Source: Tubiluchus corallicola (lineage: Eukaryota > Priapulida > Priapulimorpha > Priapulimorphida > Tubiluchidae). From it: DNA of 64,000 bases. The stretch covers positions 142,493 to 206,492 of the forward strand of contig JAQGDQ010000412.1 in NCBI GenBank assembly GCA_030141605.1, given 5' to 3'. This document shows, piece after piece, positions 36,361 through 62,200 of this stretch (positions are counted from its first letter, which is position 1; every line of letters begins with the position of its first letter). The translations under genes were made by a program, and so were the position numbers. The notes beneath the pieces are model-generated. The model saw only the letters and a list, made by a program, of their open reading frames with translations, was not told the origin of the DNA and did no database searches.

Positions 36361-36835
36361 CCAATCCAAACATCAAGTCCAGACATAAGTGTGTACATCA
36401 GTTGTTTATTCTGTTAAGAATACAGATATGTAAATAAATAAATTGCTGCTATTTTATGGAATTAATAACTTCAAATTAGTACAAACACAAACAAATTTCA
36501 TGAAGTAACATTTCACATATACAGTTAATTTCAGTAATTAATCAAATCAGCAAAAATTATTAAATTAAATAAAAGCAACTTGCATCCTTGCCCAAACATT
36601 AGAGCACCATTAGAAAAACAGTGAAAGACTGCAGACAGCAGGAATCAATTCAGTTAACAAGCCACAAATCTATAAATCACATGCGTCCAGTCTCAACATA
36701 TCAAGGCCAAGTGTCTGCAGCATTTCACAAAGCCAGGTACCTAAAGTCATCAACCATGAAATCACCTGACAGGTAAGTTGAGGTAACTGCCTGCTGGCCT
36801 CAGAGGGCAGCACTGTCCAGTACAATACTAATTAC
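36361..36835. repeat. Interspersed repeat shared with 62340-62490
   Basis: The right part (about 36690-36830) contains caacatatcaaggcc, cacaaagccaggtacctaaa, cctgacaggtaa and agagggcagcactgtcc, all found again at 62360-62480. The function is unknown and there is no open frame. Confidence 0.6.
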
Positions 36836-37339
36836 TTTGTTACACACTATTGTGTATTAATTAAAGACCGTTGAGCCAAGTTAACGGTGACGTTATAACA
36901 GAACAAAATTTTCAACAGCACAAACATTCTACTCAACATCGAATTTTTAAGCTTTATTTACGAATAAAGATCTTATCTTGTCCTGTCAGTGATCAGCTGT
37001 GTCAATGCTACTGTATTTGTTGTTGTTTTTTTTTTACCAAACTTGCAGTTTTTGGCAGCTGCAAGTTGAGCCTGTTGCATGTTTTGCAGTAGTTAGCTTT
37101 GTGCTGTTCATAGATTAAATAAATCTGTGAAAAATTATGTTTGCAATTGTAAATATCGAATTCAGCATTCTTGCAAGAAAAAATGCCATGATCAAAGTGT
37201 CTTGGTTAAGAATCACATATTTGGTTGTAACTTTCTGCTAAATTAGCATTAGAAGAGCAAAAATTCTTAGTTTTACTTAGATAGTGACTGTGAGTGCCAA
37301 ATTACTGAAACATTTTGGGTATTAGATGGCCAAAGAAAA

Positions 37340-37652
37340 TTTCAAACAAAGATCTATATGAAAAAATAAAAGAAGAATCTTGGACAAGAAAAATAAAAAG
37401 ACGCCGTTTAAGATGGATTGGGCATTATGCTTAGACTACCTGATGATATTCCAGTGAAGATAGCTTTTCAACAAGCCATAGAATCAGCTAAAAAACCTGC
37501 AGGAGGACAAATGTTAATATATTTAGATTTTGCACAGAAAGATTTAAACACTTCAGCTTTGATCCTTAGAAATAAATCTACTCGGGGCATTGCGGCGAGC
37601 AGGGAGTCCTGGCATATGGAGGTGAGCAGAATCATGTCACTGGACGTGTGAT
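37340..37652 (+). mobile_element. LINE ORF2 C-terminal fragment
   Basis: The plus-strand text reads LYEKIKEESWTRKIKRRRLR, then WIGH and RLPDDIPVKIAF with KPAGGQ, and after a break RESWHMEVSRIMS. This is the familiar end of non-LTR retrotransposon proteins (RRLRWxGHxxRM, PxGGxxxxW). A stop and a frame change lie near 37427. Confidence 0.65.
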
Positions 37653-38527
37653 TCATTGGATGATGATGATGATGTGACTGCCAGAATATTGATAGACCTT
37701 GTGTGGAATAATTATTAAATAACCAAAATAGTTTGTTCTAACAGTATAACTAATAATAGTTAAATGTGCGTTTTGATTAGATTAAGTTGACTTACCTGTT
37801 CTTGTCTGTTAGGTGGTGACATCTGGCTTCAATGTTAGCAGTTATAGTTTTAAATACCTGTCATTCAAGTTTCAATGTGTTCAAAGCAGTGATGAAGTGT
37901 TTTCTGTGTAACTCACGATTTGATGCCAAAGATGTATGTAGATTTTGTTTAATTTTATTTAGTTATTCACTGAAAGTCTCGGATTAATTTTACTTAATGG
38001 TAATTGACTTTTAGACAGGAAATGGATTAGTTTATTTAAAAGAATTTTTCATTCCAGATAAAATGTATAATTTTGGGAAATGGCGTCTCATGTCAAATAT
38101 GAAGTGAAATGACGAAAGGGCATGTGGTGTGGTGACGGTGCACGAACAATAAAACATTATACTAAGCAGTACCTGATGATTTTGTTTGTTTGTCACTGTA
38201 AACCTCAAACATGAGCTTATACCAGCTTTTGCTTCTCTAGCACGACAATTAATCTTTTGTGATAACGATAGTGTATGAAACATAATAATTTATTACAATA
38301 TGACGTAAAAATTTTGATAGTTTGTCCCCACGTATTGAATGTCACTATTGAATTTCCAACTTCAAAACTTGAATAACACAGACAGCATAATTTATGTTAA
38401 CTTTTTTAAAAAACCTGAGTTGATTTTCATTGCAAACAAATCGCCCAGGTCAGCTTGTGCACCGGACAAATTTGCCCCGGAACCGCTGACAATCTGGACG
38501 AACTGCGCAGGATCTCTGGAGAAGTCG
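37653..38527. other. No gene recognised
   Basis: AT-rich, no repeat or coding signature. A 72-codon frame at 38339-38557 has no motif and runs into the tandem array. Confidence 0.4.
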
Positions 38528-39030
38528 CTTTTTGAAGTGAAATATTTATCTTTTTGAAGTGAAATATTAATCTTTTTGAAGCGAAATATTAATCTTTTTC
38601 AAGTGAAATATTAATCTTTTTGAAGCGAAATATTATTCTTTTTGAAGTGAAATATTAATCTTTTTGAAGCGAAATATTAATCTTTTTGAAGTGAAATATT
38701 AATCTTTTTCAAGTGAAATATTAATCTTTTTGAAGCGAAATATTAATCTTTTTGAAGTGAAATATTAATCTTTTTCAAGTGAAATATTAATCTTTTTGAA
38801 GCGAAATATTAATCTTTTTCAAGTGAAATATTAATCCTTTTGAAGTGAAATATTAATCATTTTGAAGTAAAATATTAATCTTTTTGAAGTAAAATATTAA
38901 TCTTTTTGAAGTAAAATATTAATCTTTTTGAAGTAAAATATTAATCTTTTTGAAGTGAAATATTAATCTTTTTCAAGTGAAATATTAATCTTTTTCAAGT
39001 GAAATATTAATCTTTTTGAAGTGAAATAAG
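38528..39030. repeat. 22-bp tandem repeat, about 23 copies
   Basis: The unit is tttttgaagtgaaatattaa plus tc, with gaagcg, caagtg and gaagta variants in an irregular order. Confidence 0.95.
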
Positions 39031-39445
39031 CCCGCTTTTTAGGCGATTCCAACATTTGCTTAACAAGGTATTGCAATTTTTTTGTTTCGTTTTGTCGCAG
39101 ATGCGAGCATTTAATTTACAATTTATTACTAATTTTGATTTGTAGTTTTAAACTTTAGTTTTTCATTACCACTAAGTCAGTACTGACATCTGTTTGTACA
39201 CTTGGAAGTTTCCAATATATGTGTGTGCTTGCTACTGCTATATGTTTGTATGGAACTGGGTTACTGGGCTTCTCTGTGAATGTAGTAGTTTTTCACACTT
39301 GGTAGCAAGATTAGAGGACAAGCAATAGGCTTAAGCAGTTGTGAGGTTATAATAACGTTTTGACTCAGGTGCCATGATATATTGGCTGATGGATTTACTT
39401 TGACTTTTGCTTACTACTGTTGATTATGTTTACCATTTTCTTGTA
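39031..39445. other. No gene recognised
   Basis: AT-rich spacer between two tandem arrays. Confidence 0.4.
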
Positions 39446-39796
39446 TATGTGGACTGACTATGAGACTATGATTTTGAGTAAAATACAGATTGCAAAGTTA
39501 AACCAATGTGGACTGACTATGAGACTATGATTTTGAGTAAAATACAGATTGCAAAGTTAAACCAATGTGGACTGACTATGAGACTATGATTTTGAGTAAA
39601 ATACAGATTGCAAAGTTAAACCAACGTGGACTGACTATGAGACTATGATTTTGAGTAAAATACAGATTGCAAAGTTAAACCAATGTGGACTGACTATGAG
39701 ACTATGATTTTGAGTAAAATACAGATTGCAAAGTTAAACCAATGTGGACTATGAGACTATGATTTTGAGTAAAATACAGATCGCAAAGTTAAACCA
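39446..39796. repeat. 59-bp tandem repeat, 6 copies
   Basis: The unit begins aatgtggactgactatgaga and ends gcaaagttaaacc. Copies are almost identical; the last has lost 8 bp of the gactgact part. Confidence 0.95.
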
Positions 39797-40981
39797 TGTT
39801 TTTATCCATTGATTTCATCTGTTTAACATGAACTTGGCAACTACAAAAACAGTCAGATAAACCTGCCAATGTCGGTTGTTGGCCCTCCCCAAAACACCCC
39901 GGCGACAACTTTAACGTCACGACAGGTTTCACTACTTCTTGGACAAATAATTGTTTTCTCCTAAGCAAACGGTTAGCGAGTTATGTGCCATGCATAGTTT
40001 CTCTCTTTAAAGAATTAGATACTTAGTTTAATGTTGTGATGATATTAATGGAGCTAATAATAATGATGATGATAGTAATGTAAAAAGTACTTTTGTAAAT
40101 TGTCAACGCCTATCCATCATTGTTATAAAGTTACTTTTTTCTAGAAGAAATTTAGTTTTACGTTTTATTATGTCATCATGCCCATGTTTAGCGCATGCGC
40201 TTTAGCGAAAGTGTCCTACTTCGGCTAGTGGCCTACCCTGCGCCATACAGAAATGAGTCGTTACACAAAGTTACATACCTGCTTTGCTGTAAGCAAGAAA
40301 TTTGCATAGCGACTAAAGAGCTTATTTTGATTTCGTAGGCCCCTGAGGTACAGACACCGTGAGGCCCAGGCTGCTAGAGACAATTAACAAAAGCATGAAT
40401 GTTGGATTCTTCAAATCAGTTTATTCAACTTATACAACATAATGCCAACATTAGGCCCACATAGATGGGTGCAAGTCCAACACAACAAAAAGAGAGGAAA
40501 TATTCTGATATTTACAAAATTAAAATAAGTTTTTGAAGTATGAAATATAATACGTACAAACTACAATAAACAAATTACTGGTATTTTAACTTCTATCATA
40601 GAATACACTGTTATTAGTACTATTACTAAATTTTATTCACCAAATGTCCTGTAATTGTAACCAGGATTGTCAGTGTGGCAGGACCAATGAGTTGGAATAA
40701 GAGATAAGAAAGCAATTACAGTGTATTTTTATACAGCATATTAATTAATGAGCCCTTTTCAAAAAGATAATTCATTATTCTCATTCAGTGAAACTTTTCA
40801 TAGTGAATTAATTTCGCTTAATCTCTGCAGGCCCCTCAGCTCGAAGCCTCTAGACTGCAGCACATAAAACCAATGCCCTAATCCAGCACTGAGCCAGCAA
40901 ACTGCAAGTGATAATATATATGCTGATAATATGAGCTTAAGTCAGTTCGTTTAACACGTGAAGTCGTAAACTATGGTGTGT
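39797..40981. other. No gene recognised
   Basis: AT-rich, with a few GC-richer patches near 40190-40250 and 40340-40380. No coding signature in either strand. Confidence 0.4.
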
Positions 40982-40989
40982 GTAATTAG

Positions 40990-41366
40990 TAGGGGTGAGC
41001 ATTCTCTACCAGAAAGCGAATTCGAATCGAACCGAATTTGTGACTTTCGAATTGGAATCGAACCGAACTTCAGTGATTCGAATTCGAACCGAATTCGAAT
41101 TGAGATTGAAAGATTTTCGAACTAGTTTTTGAACCACCAGTAAAAATTAGTCTTACAAAGATCATGCATGTCACCAGATTTTGTTCTACAATAAAACGAC
41201 TTGTAATTGGTATAAAATTGTGCACAGAAATCACAGCTAAATTATGCTAATTGCATGATGTTTCAATCGTTTTAGTGATAGAGAACATATGTGATTGAAG
41301 TGCTGAATTATTCGAACCTATATATTATTCGAACGTTCGAACTCAAACGTTCGATGCTCACCCCTA
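40990..41366. mobile_element. hAT-like MITE, copy 1, with 8-bp target duplication
   Basis: The ends are taggggtgagcattctctac and gttcgatgctcaccccta (about 12 bp of perfect inverted repeat). They are flanked by the perfect 8-bp duplication gtaattag (40982-40989 and 41367-41374). The interior is rich in gaattcgaatcgaa. The 8-bp target and short terminal repeats fit hAT elements. Copies 2 and 3 are at 54227-54486 and 59286-59712. Confidence 0.92.
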
Positions 41367-41476
41367 GTAATTAGTGAATTAGTTTCTCTCAAGAAACATT
41401 GTTTATTTTAAGAATGCATTGTTTTCTCTAACAGTTCCAATGATATGTAAAGTTTGCAGAACATAAGTGAACTATT

Positions 41477-42470
41477 AGTATTTGATAATAATAGAATTAT
41501 ATTTATCAGGAGAGCTAGATCTAAATAGTATTTGATAATAATAGAATTATATGTATCAGGAGAGCTAGATCTAAATAGTATTTGATAATAATAGAATTAT
41601 ACGTATCAGGAGAGCTAGATCTAGATAGTATTTGATAATAATAGAATTATATGTATCAGGAGAGCTAGATCTAGATAGTAGTTGATTATAATAGAATTAT
41701 ATGTATCAGCAGAGCTAGATGTAGATAATATTGATTATAATAAAATTATATGTATCAGCAGAGCTAGATCTAGATAGTATTTGATTATAATAGAATTATA
41801 TGTATCAGCAGAGCTAGATCTAGATAGTATTTGATTATAACAGAATTACATGTATCAGCAGAGCTAGATCTATACAGTATTTGATAATAATAGAATTATA
41901 TGTATCAGCAGAGCTAGATCTAGTTAGTATTTGATTATAATAGAATTATATGTATCAGCAGTGCTAGATCTAAAGAGTATTTGATTGTAATAGAATTATA
42001 TGTATCAGCAGAGCTAGATCTAAACAGTATTTGATAATAGTAGAATTATATGTATCAGCAGAGCTAGATCTAGATAGTATTTGATTATAATAGAATTATG
42101 TATCAGCAGAGCTAGATCTAGATAGTATTTGATTATAATAGAATTATATGTATCAGCAGAGCTAGATCTAAAGAGTATTTGATTATAATAGAATTATATG
42201 TATCAGCAGAGCTAGATCTAGATAGTATTTGATTATAATAGAATTACATGTATCTGCAGAGCTAGATCTAAAGAGTATTTGATAATAATAGAATTACATG
42301 TATCAGCAGAGCTAGATCTAAAGAGTATTTGATTATAATAGAATTACATGTATCAGCAGAGCTAGATCTAAAGAGTATTTGATTGTAATAGAATTACATG
42401 TATCAGCAGAGCTAGATCTAAAGAGTATTTGATTATAATAGAATTACATGTATCAGCAGAGCTAGATCTA
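41477..42470. repeat. 50-bp tandem repeat, about 20 copies
   Basis: The unit is agtatttgataataatagaa, ttatatgtatcaggagagct, agatctaaat. There is a clear gradient: left units have caggagagct and right units cagcagagct with acatgtatc. Confidence 0.95.
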
Positions 42471-42943
42471 TGTATGATTTTCATACTGCACTTTCTTCGT
42501 CACATTTTGCTGCATTGGACAGATGTTAAAAAACCAAGTCTCATGACGCCAATTTTGCATTTAAATCTTTTTCTTGTTACTGAAAGTGAAAACGAGAGTT
42601 GCCATTAGGTACGCCAGATCGTGACTGATTCGTAAATGCACTCACTTGTACAGGCGTTTATTAAAAACCATTAATGATATTGCAAGTTCAAAGTCTAAAG
42701 ATACGCCCAGTCAGTGTGTAACAGTTTTCTTTCACGTGCAATTATCTATTTGATTTGTGTTGTGGGTGCAGTTTTGTTGACTTTGTCATACATGTAGTAG
42801 TAGTAGTTGTAAATACAGTAGCTATCTTCATGGTGTTACAATAGCTTCTTGAATGACATTTTCACAATCATTTCTCTTCGCTGTTTTGTAGATTTCGTAT
42901 TTTTTCGCATACGTTTGTTCACGCTGTGTTCCTCTTCAAAATT
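42471..42943. other. Presumed promoter region and 5' UTR of the Ig-domain gene
   Basis: AT-rich sequence with a (gta)n patch at about 42797. No defined promoter motif is seen. Confidence 0.35.
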
Positions 42944-55881
<12,938 letters not shown>

Positions 55882-55960
55882 AGTCACCTTAATTGGCGTA
55901 ATTCTATAATTATGCAGTTTTATTGCTTTGTAAATTGTAATCATAATTTCTTATACATTG

Positions 55961-55991
<31 letters not shown>

Positions 55992-56036
55992 TGTCAAAAA
56001 TACATAGAATACAAGATACAAGATTTTATTTCAGTT

Positions 56037-56439
<403 letters not shown>

Positions 56440-56840
56440 AAAACAAGACATGCATACAGTTTGAATTTTTGAAACACAAATGACACTGCAGACAACGATT
56501 ACTAATAAAACAAATATTATTAATTCTTCCTGTTAGTTATTTCAGTTATTTAAATGAAAAGTTTAATGATTAGTATTTAAAATAAATTGTCGTTCATTGT
56601 TTAATATACAATGTCATATTATGTGCTTTGATTATTAGGACTTTTCTAATTCGCTGATTTGTTTTATAAAAGTGTAACTCTACGTTAAAAGTGAAATCTC
56701 AAAATGTGTGGGCAGTCTGCATACCATCCAGTAATACATTTAATACATATTGTGTCGTGTGCAACACTTTCTGCACTTTGTAATAAAAAACCAAACAAAT
56801 GGTTTGATAAGAAGAAAATTTTGATATATATAGAGCTTAA

Positions 56841-57365
56841 ACTTACCTTTAGGAGTGACCTGTAAAGGACAGGCCATTTGGGCGTGGTCGTTTGGGTGCC
56901 AGACATGATCCTGGAAGAACACCGTAACATTATTTGCTGTGCTTAGTGCTGCAGATGCTGCCTATAGTAAGCTAAAATTGTGGTAATCCTCGTCCACTGA
57001 TATATTACCATGTAAACTTACCTTTAGCAGTGACCTGTAGGGGACAGGCTATTTAGGCGTGGTCGTTTGGGTGCCAGACACGATCCTGGAAGAACACCGT
57101 AACATTATTTGCTGTGCTTAGCACTGCAGATGCTGCCTATAGTAAGCTAAAATTGTGGTAATCTTCGCCCACTGCTATATTACCATGTAAACTTACCTTT
57201 AGCAGTGACCTGTAGGGGACAGGCTATTTAGGCGTGGTCGTTTGGGTGCCAGACATGATCCTGGAAGAACACCGTAACATTATTCGCTGTGCTTAGCACT
57301 GCAGATGCTGCCTATAGTAAGCTAAAATTGTGGTAATCCTCGTCCACTGCTATATTACGATGTAA
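56841..57365. repeat. 175-bp tandem repeat, 3 copies
   Basis: Each unit has acttacctttagcagtgacc, gggcgtggtcgtttgggtgc and gatcctggaagaacaccgta. Read on minus, each unit has an acceptor-like ttcttccag, about 64 nt, and a perfect donor-like aaaggtaagt, so the repeats look like copies of an exon with its flanks. Confidence 0.9.
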
Positions 57366-57499
57366 CTTTTAAAACACTTGAAGTTTCGTAAGAAAACGAA
57401 TAATTATTTAATTATTATAAGTTTTAATTACTATTTTAATACATCTGAATACGATCACGTAATTAAAACAGGAAACGACTATAACCCGCTCAGCATGGG

Positions 57500-57745
57500 T
57501 AAAGCACAGCTGAGTTGCCGAACAAATATGTTACACGAATCACGCATTTCGCTAGAAATATATTCTCTAGAAAAAATTTTGCATGCAAATTTGAAAATCT
57601 TGCCTTACGTATGTGCTGCAATTTCTTAGACAATCCGCAATTTAGCATTAAATATCCGCATTCGCAGAATAAACTATCGGCGATCCGCACCGCATAATTA
57701 ACTATGCGAAATCCGCAAATTGTAGATTCATTGCGGATTCCGCAA
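57500..57745. repeat. Element rich in atccgca motifs
   Basis: Repeated atccgca/tgcggat words in both orientations (57640-57745) resemble the interior of non-autonomous DNA transposons. Ends are not defined. Confidence 0.4.
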
Positions 57746-58100
57746 CCGAATATATGCGATGTTGGTCTTTTATACATTTTATATATCTTTTAATTATTTT
57801 ATATTCATTTACTTATTGTTCTGTTATCCTTTATGTTTCTATGTAAGCTATACATACGTATAGCAATTATTGTTTATTAGCAGTATACGAACAACATTAA
57901 AAGGAACCATACATGAAAATGAACACATAAATTACAGTAGTTTTGAAAGTTTTTGAAAAATTTATCAAGATACCTTTTACAATGGATGTATCTCTTTGGT
58001 AGTTTGAACATTATTTATTTATTTGTTAATAGCATATTTACACATAATATCTAGTGTTGTTGTTACATTACAGTGTCTAGATGAGTTTAGTAAATCAGTG
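57746..58100. other. No gene recognised
   Basis: AT-rich spacer without recognisable features. Confidence 0.4.
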
Positions 58101-58106
58101 AAAGGC

Positions 58107-58317
58107 ACAAAGTGGAGACCTGTTGCAGCTGCTGTTGCTGCTGCAGCTGTTGTTGTTGCTGCTGGTGGTGGTGGTGCTGTTGCTTTTGCTTTTGTTGTTG
58201 TTGCTGTTGCTGTTTTTGCTGCTGCTGATGGTGGTGCTGTTGTTGCTGCTGTTGCTGCTGCTGTTTATCCTGTTGCTACTGCTGTTTCTGATGTTGCTAC
58301 TGCTACTTCTGCTTTCC
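58107..58317. repeat. (CTG/GTT)n triplet tract
   Basis: Imperfect gctgttgctgct triplets. Poly-Leu, poly-Val and poly-Ala frames are artefacts. Confidence 0.93.
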
Positions 58318-58415
58318 GTCTGGGTGGTCGTGAGTTCGATACAGCGGCCGGGTCATACCAAAGACTTTAAAAATGGTACCTGCTGTTGCCCTGCCTGGCG
58401 CGTGGTATTTAAGGT
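58318..58415 (+). mobile_element. SINE-like fragment
   Basis: It contains a box-B-like ggtcgtgagttcgatac, then gggtcataccaaagacttta, aaaatggtacctgctgttgc and ccctgcctggcg. From memory this resembles the conserved central part of widespread invertebrate tRNA-derived SINEs. The 5' half has merged with the CTG tract. Confidence 0.5.
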
Positions 58416-58539
58416 AAAAGTGGGGTAATAATAGTCTCTGTTATGTAGGCGTACATAGTTTGTTATTTACAGTCGGTCCAAAAGCTCTTTTTGGCTTATG
58501 TTAACTGTTCATACGAAAAGCCGACCTTAAACAAGATTA

Positions 58540-58602
58540 TTACTACTACTGCTGCTGCTGTTGCTACTACTACTACTGCTACCACTACTACTACTACTAC
58601 TG

Positions 58603-58674
<72 letters not shown>

Positions 58675-58716
58675 TTATTATTATTATTATTATTATTATT
58701 TTATTATTATTATCAC

Positions 58717-58764
<48 letters not shown>

Positions 58765-58768
58765 TATT
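58540..58768. repeat. (ACT)n-(ATT)n-(ATC)n compound microsatellite
   Basis: About 130 bp of act/gct triplets, then att, then atc. Confidence 0.95.
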
Positions 58769-59052
58769 AATTAATGCCGGAATTCAATAATTGGTTAATA
58801 CGACGTAAAACTCACATGAAGTTCTTGAGCATTTTGATCTCTTTACAAAGTCTGCTAATATGCAACTGAAAGTAAATTTTCGGGGTGTTAATTTACTTGC
58901 TTTGTGGACTTTCTTGATAAAAATACAGGTCAAGGTAATATAGCTAACTGTTTGCTCGACAGACGTACTCTAGCCTTCGCTCGACAGCATGCATTTGTAC
59001 AGGCACAACGTAGCCAAGCGTTTCACACCCCCACACCCTCCTTCGTTCAAAC

Positions 59053-59218
59053 ATGGCGACGGAAAGAAAGGTGCCAGCGTTTTACCAGCACGTTTTTGAG
59101 ATTGGAGACGATGGCGTGACCAGGTTTATAGGTTTAAAGGAGTTATTTAACGCAATTCGTGCTGGGAAGGCGCGCGTTGACGAAGATGACGTCTACGTGA
59201 CGTCATACGCTAAATCAG
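59053..59218 (+). CDS. Cytosolic sulfotransferase exon 1
   Basis: It encodes residues 1-55, ending inside the PAPS loop (SYAKS), donor gtacgc. The split in the loop is completed by exon 2 (GTQW). Confidence 0.85.
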
Positions 59219-62200
59219 GTACGCGTAGTTAATAACAGAAACTGTAGATGCAAAACTGAATATATAATAAGACGTTATTTGTTAATAGGGGCGAACATCG
59301 AACGTTCGAGTTCGAACATTCGAATCGAATTCGATTCGAACGAGTTTTTTTTAGTTCGAACTCGATTCGAATCCAAAACTATAGATTCGAATAATTCAGC
59401 ACTTCAAACACACATGTTCTTTATCACTAAAACGATTGAAACATCACGCAATTAGCATAATTTAGCTGTGATTTCTGTGCACAATTTTAAACAAATTACT
59501 AGTCGTTTTATTGCAGAACAAAATCTAGTGATATGCATGATCTTTGTAAGACTAATTTTTGCTTGTGGTTCGAAAACTTGTTCGAAAATCTTTCGATCTC
59601 AATTCGAATTCGGTTCGAATTCGAAACACTGAAGTTCGGTTCGATCCGAATTCGAAAGTCACAAATTCGGTTCGATTCGAATTTGCTTTCTGGTAGAGAA
59701 TGCTCACCCCTATTTGTTAATTAATTAAAAGCACCTTTGCCCATGTTAGGTACAGTTAGTTTAATTTTGCATTACTGATCAACTTCTCAAAAGTGATTTG
59801 TGCGTTTGCAAACCTAAACCGTCCACTTCTCGCCAGAGTTAAAGCTCCGTTTACGACGACTCAAAGTAGAATGTACCAAGAATTTTGTCAAATGTCAATT
59901 TTGTTTTTTTTAAAACCCTAAATATATTAGACTTTTACATCAAATTGTCTAGAAAACGTTTAAATATACAAAAAATCTAATTTTAAAACCCTGTACTCAT
60001 TTTTCGTGCTAGAATCTAGTACAGCAATTTGCATTTTCAAACTCCGTTAGCAGCTCGTAGAAGCTGTCATTTTGCTTCGGGTTATTTCTTTTGCCAAGCC
60101 AAATAGAATGCAGTACCGTGATAACCATGATCATGAACTGCAGTGTTAGTTTCTGACGTCATATGATGTAAAGCCCATTTTTCGTGACATCATGCGTTTA
60201 AGCAGTACTGTAACACTTATGCAAGCGTGCTTGACGCGCAAGGGAAGACGCCTGCCATTGCCCAAACTGTGGTTAGTTTCTGGCGTAAACAATAGCTGTG
60301 TTCTATTGCCGTTAATTAACTTTCTAAGCTAATTATTCAAATATAAGAAACAATTGCTGACTTTCATAGGCAGGAAAATGTATATTTTGGACAGTAAATT
60401 AAAATGAGATTGAATTTAAACAACTTAAATGTTTTATTTGCTGTAATGGTTGGGCTTTTATTGCACTGCCAAGGTACTTTGTTTTTACATTCTAAAAGTT
60501 GCAGTGCCAATCTAACACATCTCGGTCCTCGCTTGGTCGAAATAAAAGGTCTTTTACAAACAAAAGCATTTGGAAAGTAGAGAATTAACAACCGTGAGAA
60601 AGTGCTTATTTGGTCATTGTTTACAGCAACTCAATGGAACTAGTCTGGTAAATTGTATTTCAAATCTCTAACAAAGTTTAAAAATGAAATCTCGTTGATT
60701 ATTGTCGTCTTCAGTCAACAGATATCGCCGCAATCTAGTAAAATGTGGGCGTGGCTTATAGGGTCCTGGCATTCGGAAAGTAGGGTATTATAACCGCAAG
60801 AAAGTCTTTTATTTCATCATTGTTTACAGGAACTCAATGGGTTTTTAACACTGTTGCTCAGATCATTGCAAGAGGTGACAATGAGAAGTTTTCCCAGATT
60901 CCGCTTGTTCCGCCATTTGACGTAATGGAACCCGGCAGCACTGCAGAAGACAAACTCAAGATGATTAATGAACAGGAAGGGGTGCGCATCTTTCAAAGTC
61001 ACACCCGCTTCGACGAGTTGCCTCCACCTGTACAAGAAGGCAAGTGCAAGGTATAGAAAGGTTTTCCAACTAAAACAATTGAAGCGAATTTAAAAAAGAA
61101 AGTCAGCGAGCTTGTAATTAGTATTGTTAAATATCAGTAACACACAGAAGAGTGAACTAATACATATAAAAATACACTACATGTTAGAGCTCAATACATA
61201 TGTATGCACATACATACATACATATATATATATAAAACAGAATTTATACACAATGGTTTTGTGTCCAACTTAACGCGTAAGAAATTAACAACTTTCGTGT
61301 GAGTAATAATGGCATTTTCTATTTGTAGGGATATAGCAGCTGTATTTTCAGTATTGTTAATTGTTGGGGATAATTCCACAAATTCCGTTTTATCACTATT
61401 TATTTTTAGTTTGTAATAATTAAATGCCATGTTGATATTCTTTATGTCTTAAGTACTGTTTTGCGATGCTGATATTCTTGTGAGCCACTTAAATAGTCGT
61501 GTAATACTTAACGTTGTAGAACGTTAGAAATATTGTTGATTTAAAGGTTAAACAGTAGAGGTCCCAACAGCGTACCCTGTGGGATACCTCGTTGAAGGTT
61601 AGCCCAATCTGACAATGTTGTAGAGAGCTTTCTATTTTGTAGGTATTTCTTCGGAAGAACGTCTTATATATATATTTGCATACTATATATATATAGTATA
61701 TACATGAACCAATGAACAAATAAACAATAAACAATCAAACAGTAAACACAATTTCACACTGCAGGAAACAATGAACAAATAAACAATAAACAATCAAATA
61801 GCAAACACAATTTCACACTGCAGGAAACAATGAACAAATAAACAATAAACAATCAAACAGCAAACACTAATTTCACACTGCAGGAAACAATGAACAAATA
61901 AACAATAAACAATCAAACAGCAAACACAATTTCACACTGCAGGAAACAATGAACAAATAAACAATAAACAATCAAACAGCAAACACAATTTCACACTCCA
62001 GGAAACAATGAACAAATAAACAATAAACAATCAAACAGCAAACACAATTTCACACTGCAGGAAACAATGAACAAATAAACAATAAACAATCAAACAGCAA
62101 ACACTAATTTCACACTGCAGGAAACAATGAACAAATAAACAATAAACAATCAAACAGCAAACACAATTTCACACTGCAGGAAACAATGAACAAATAAACA

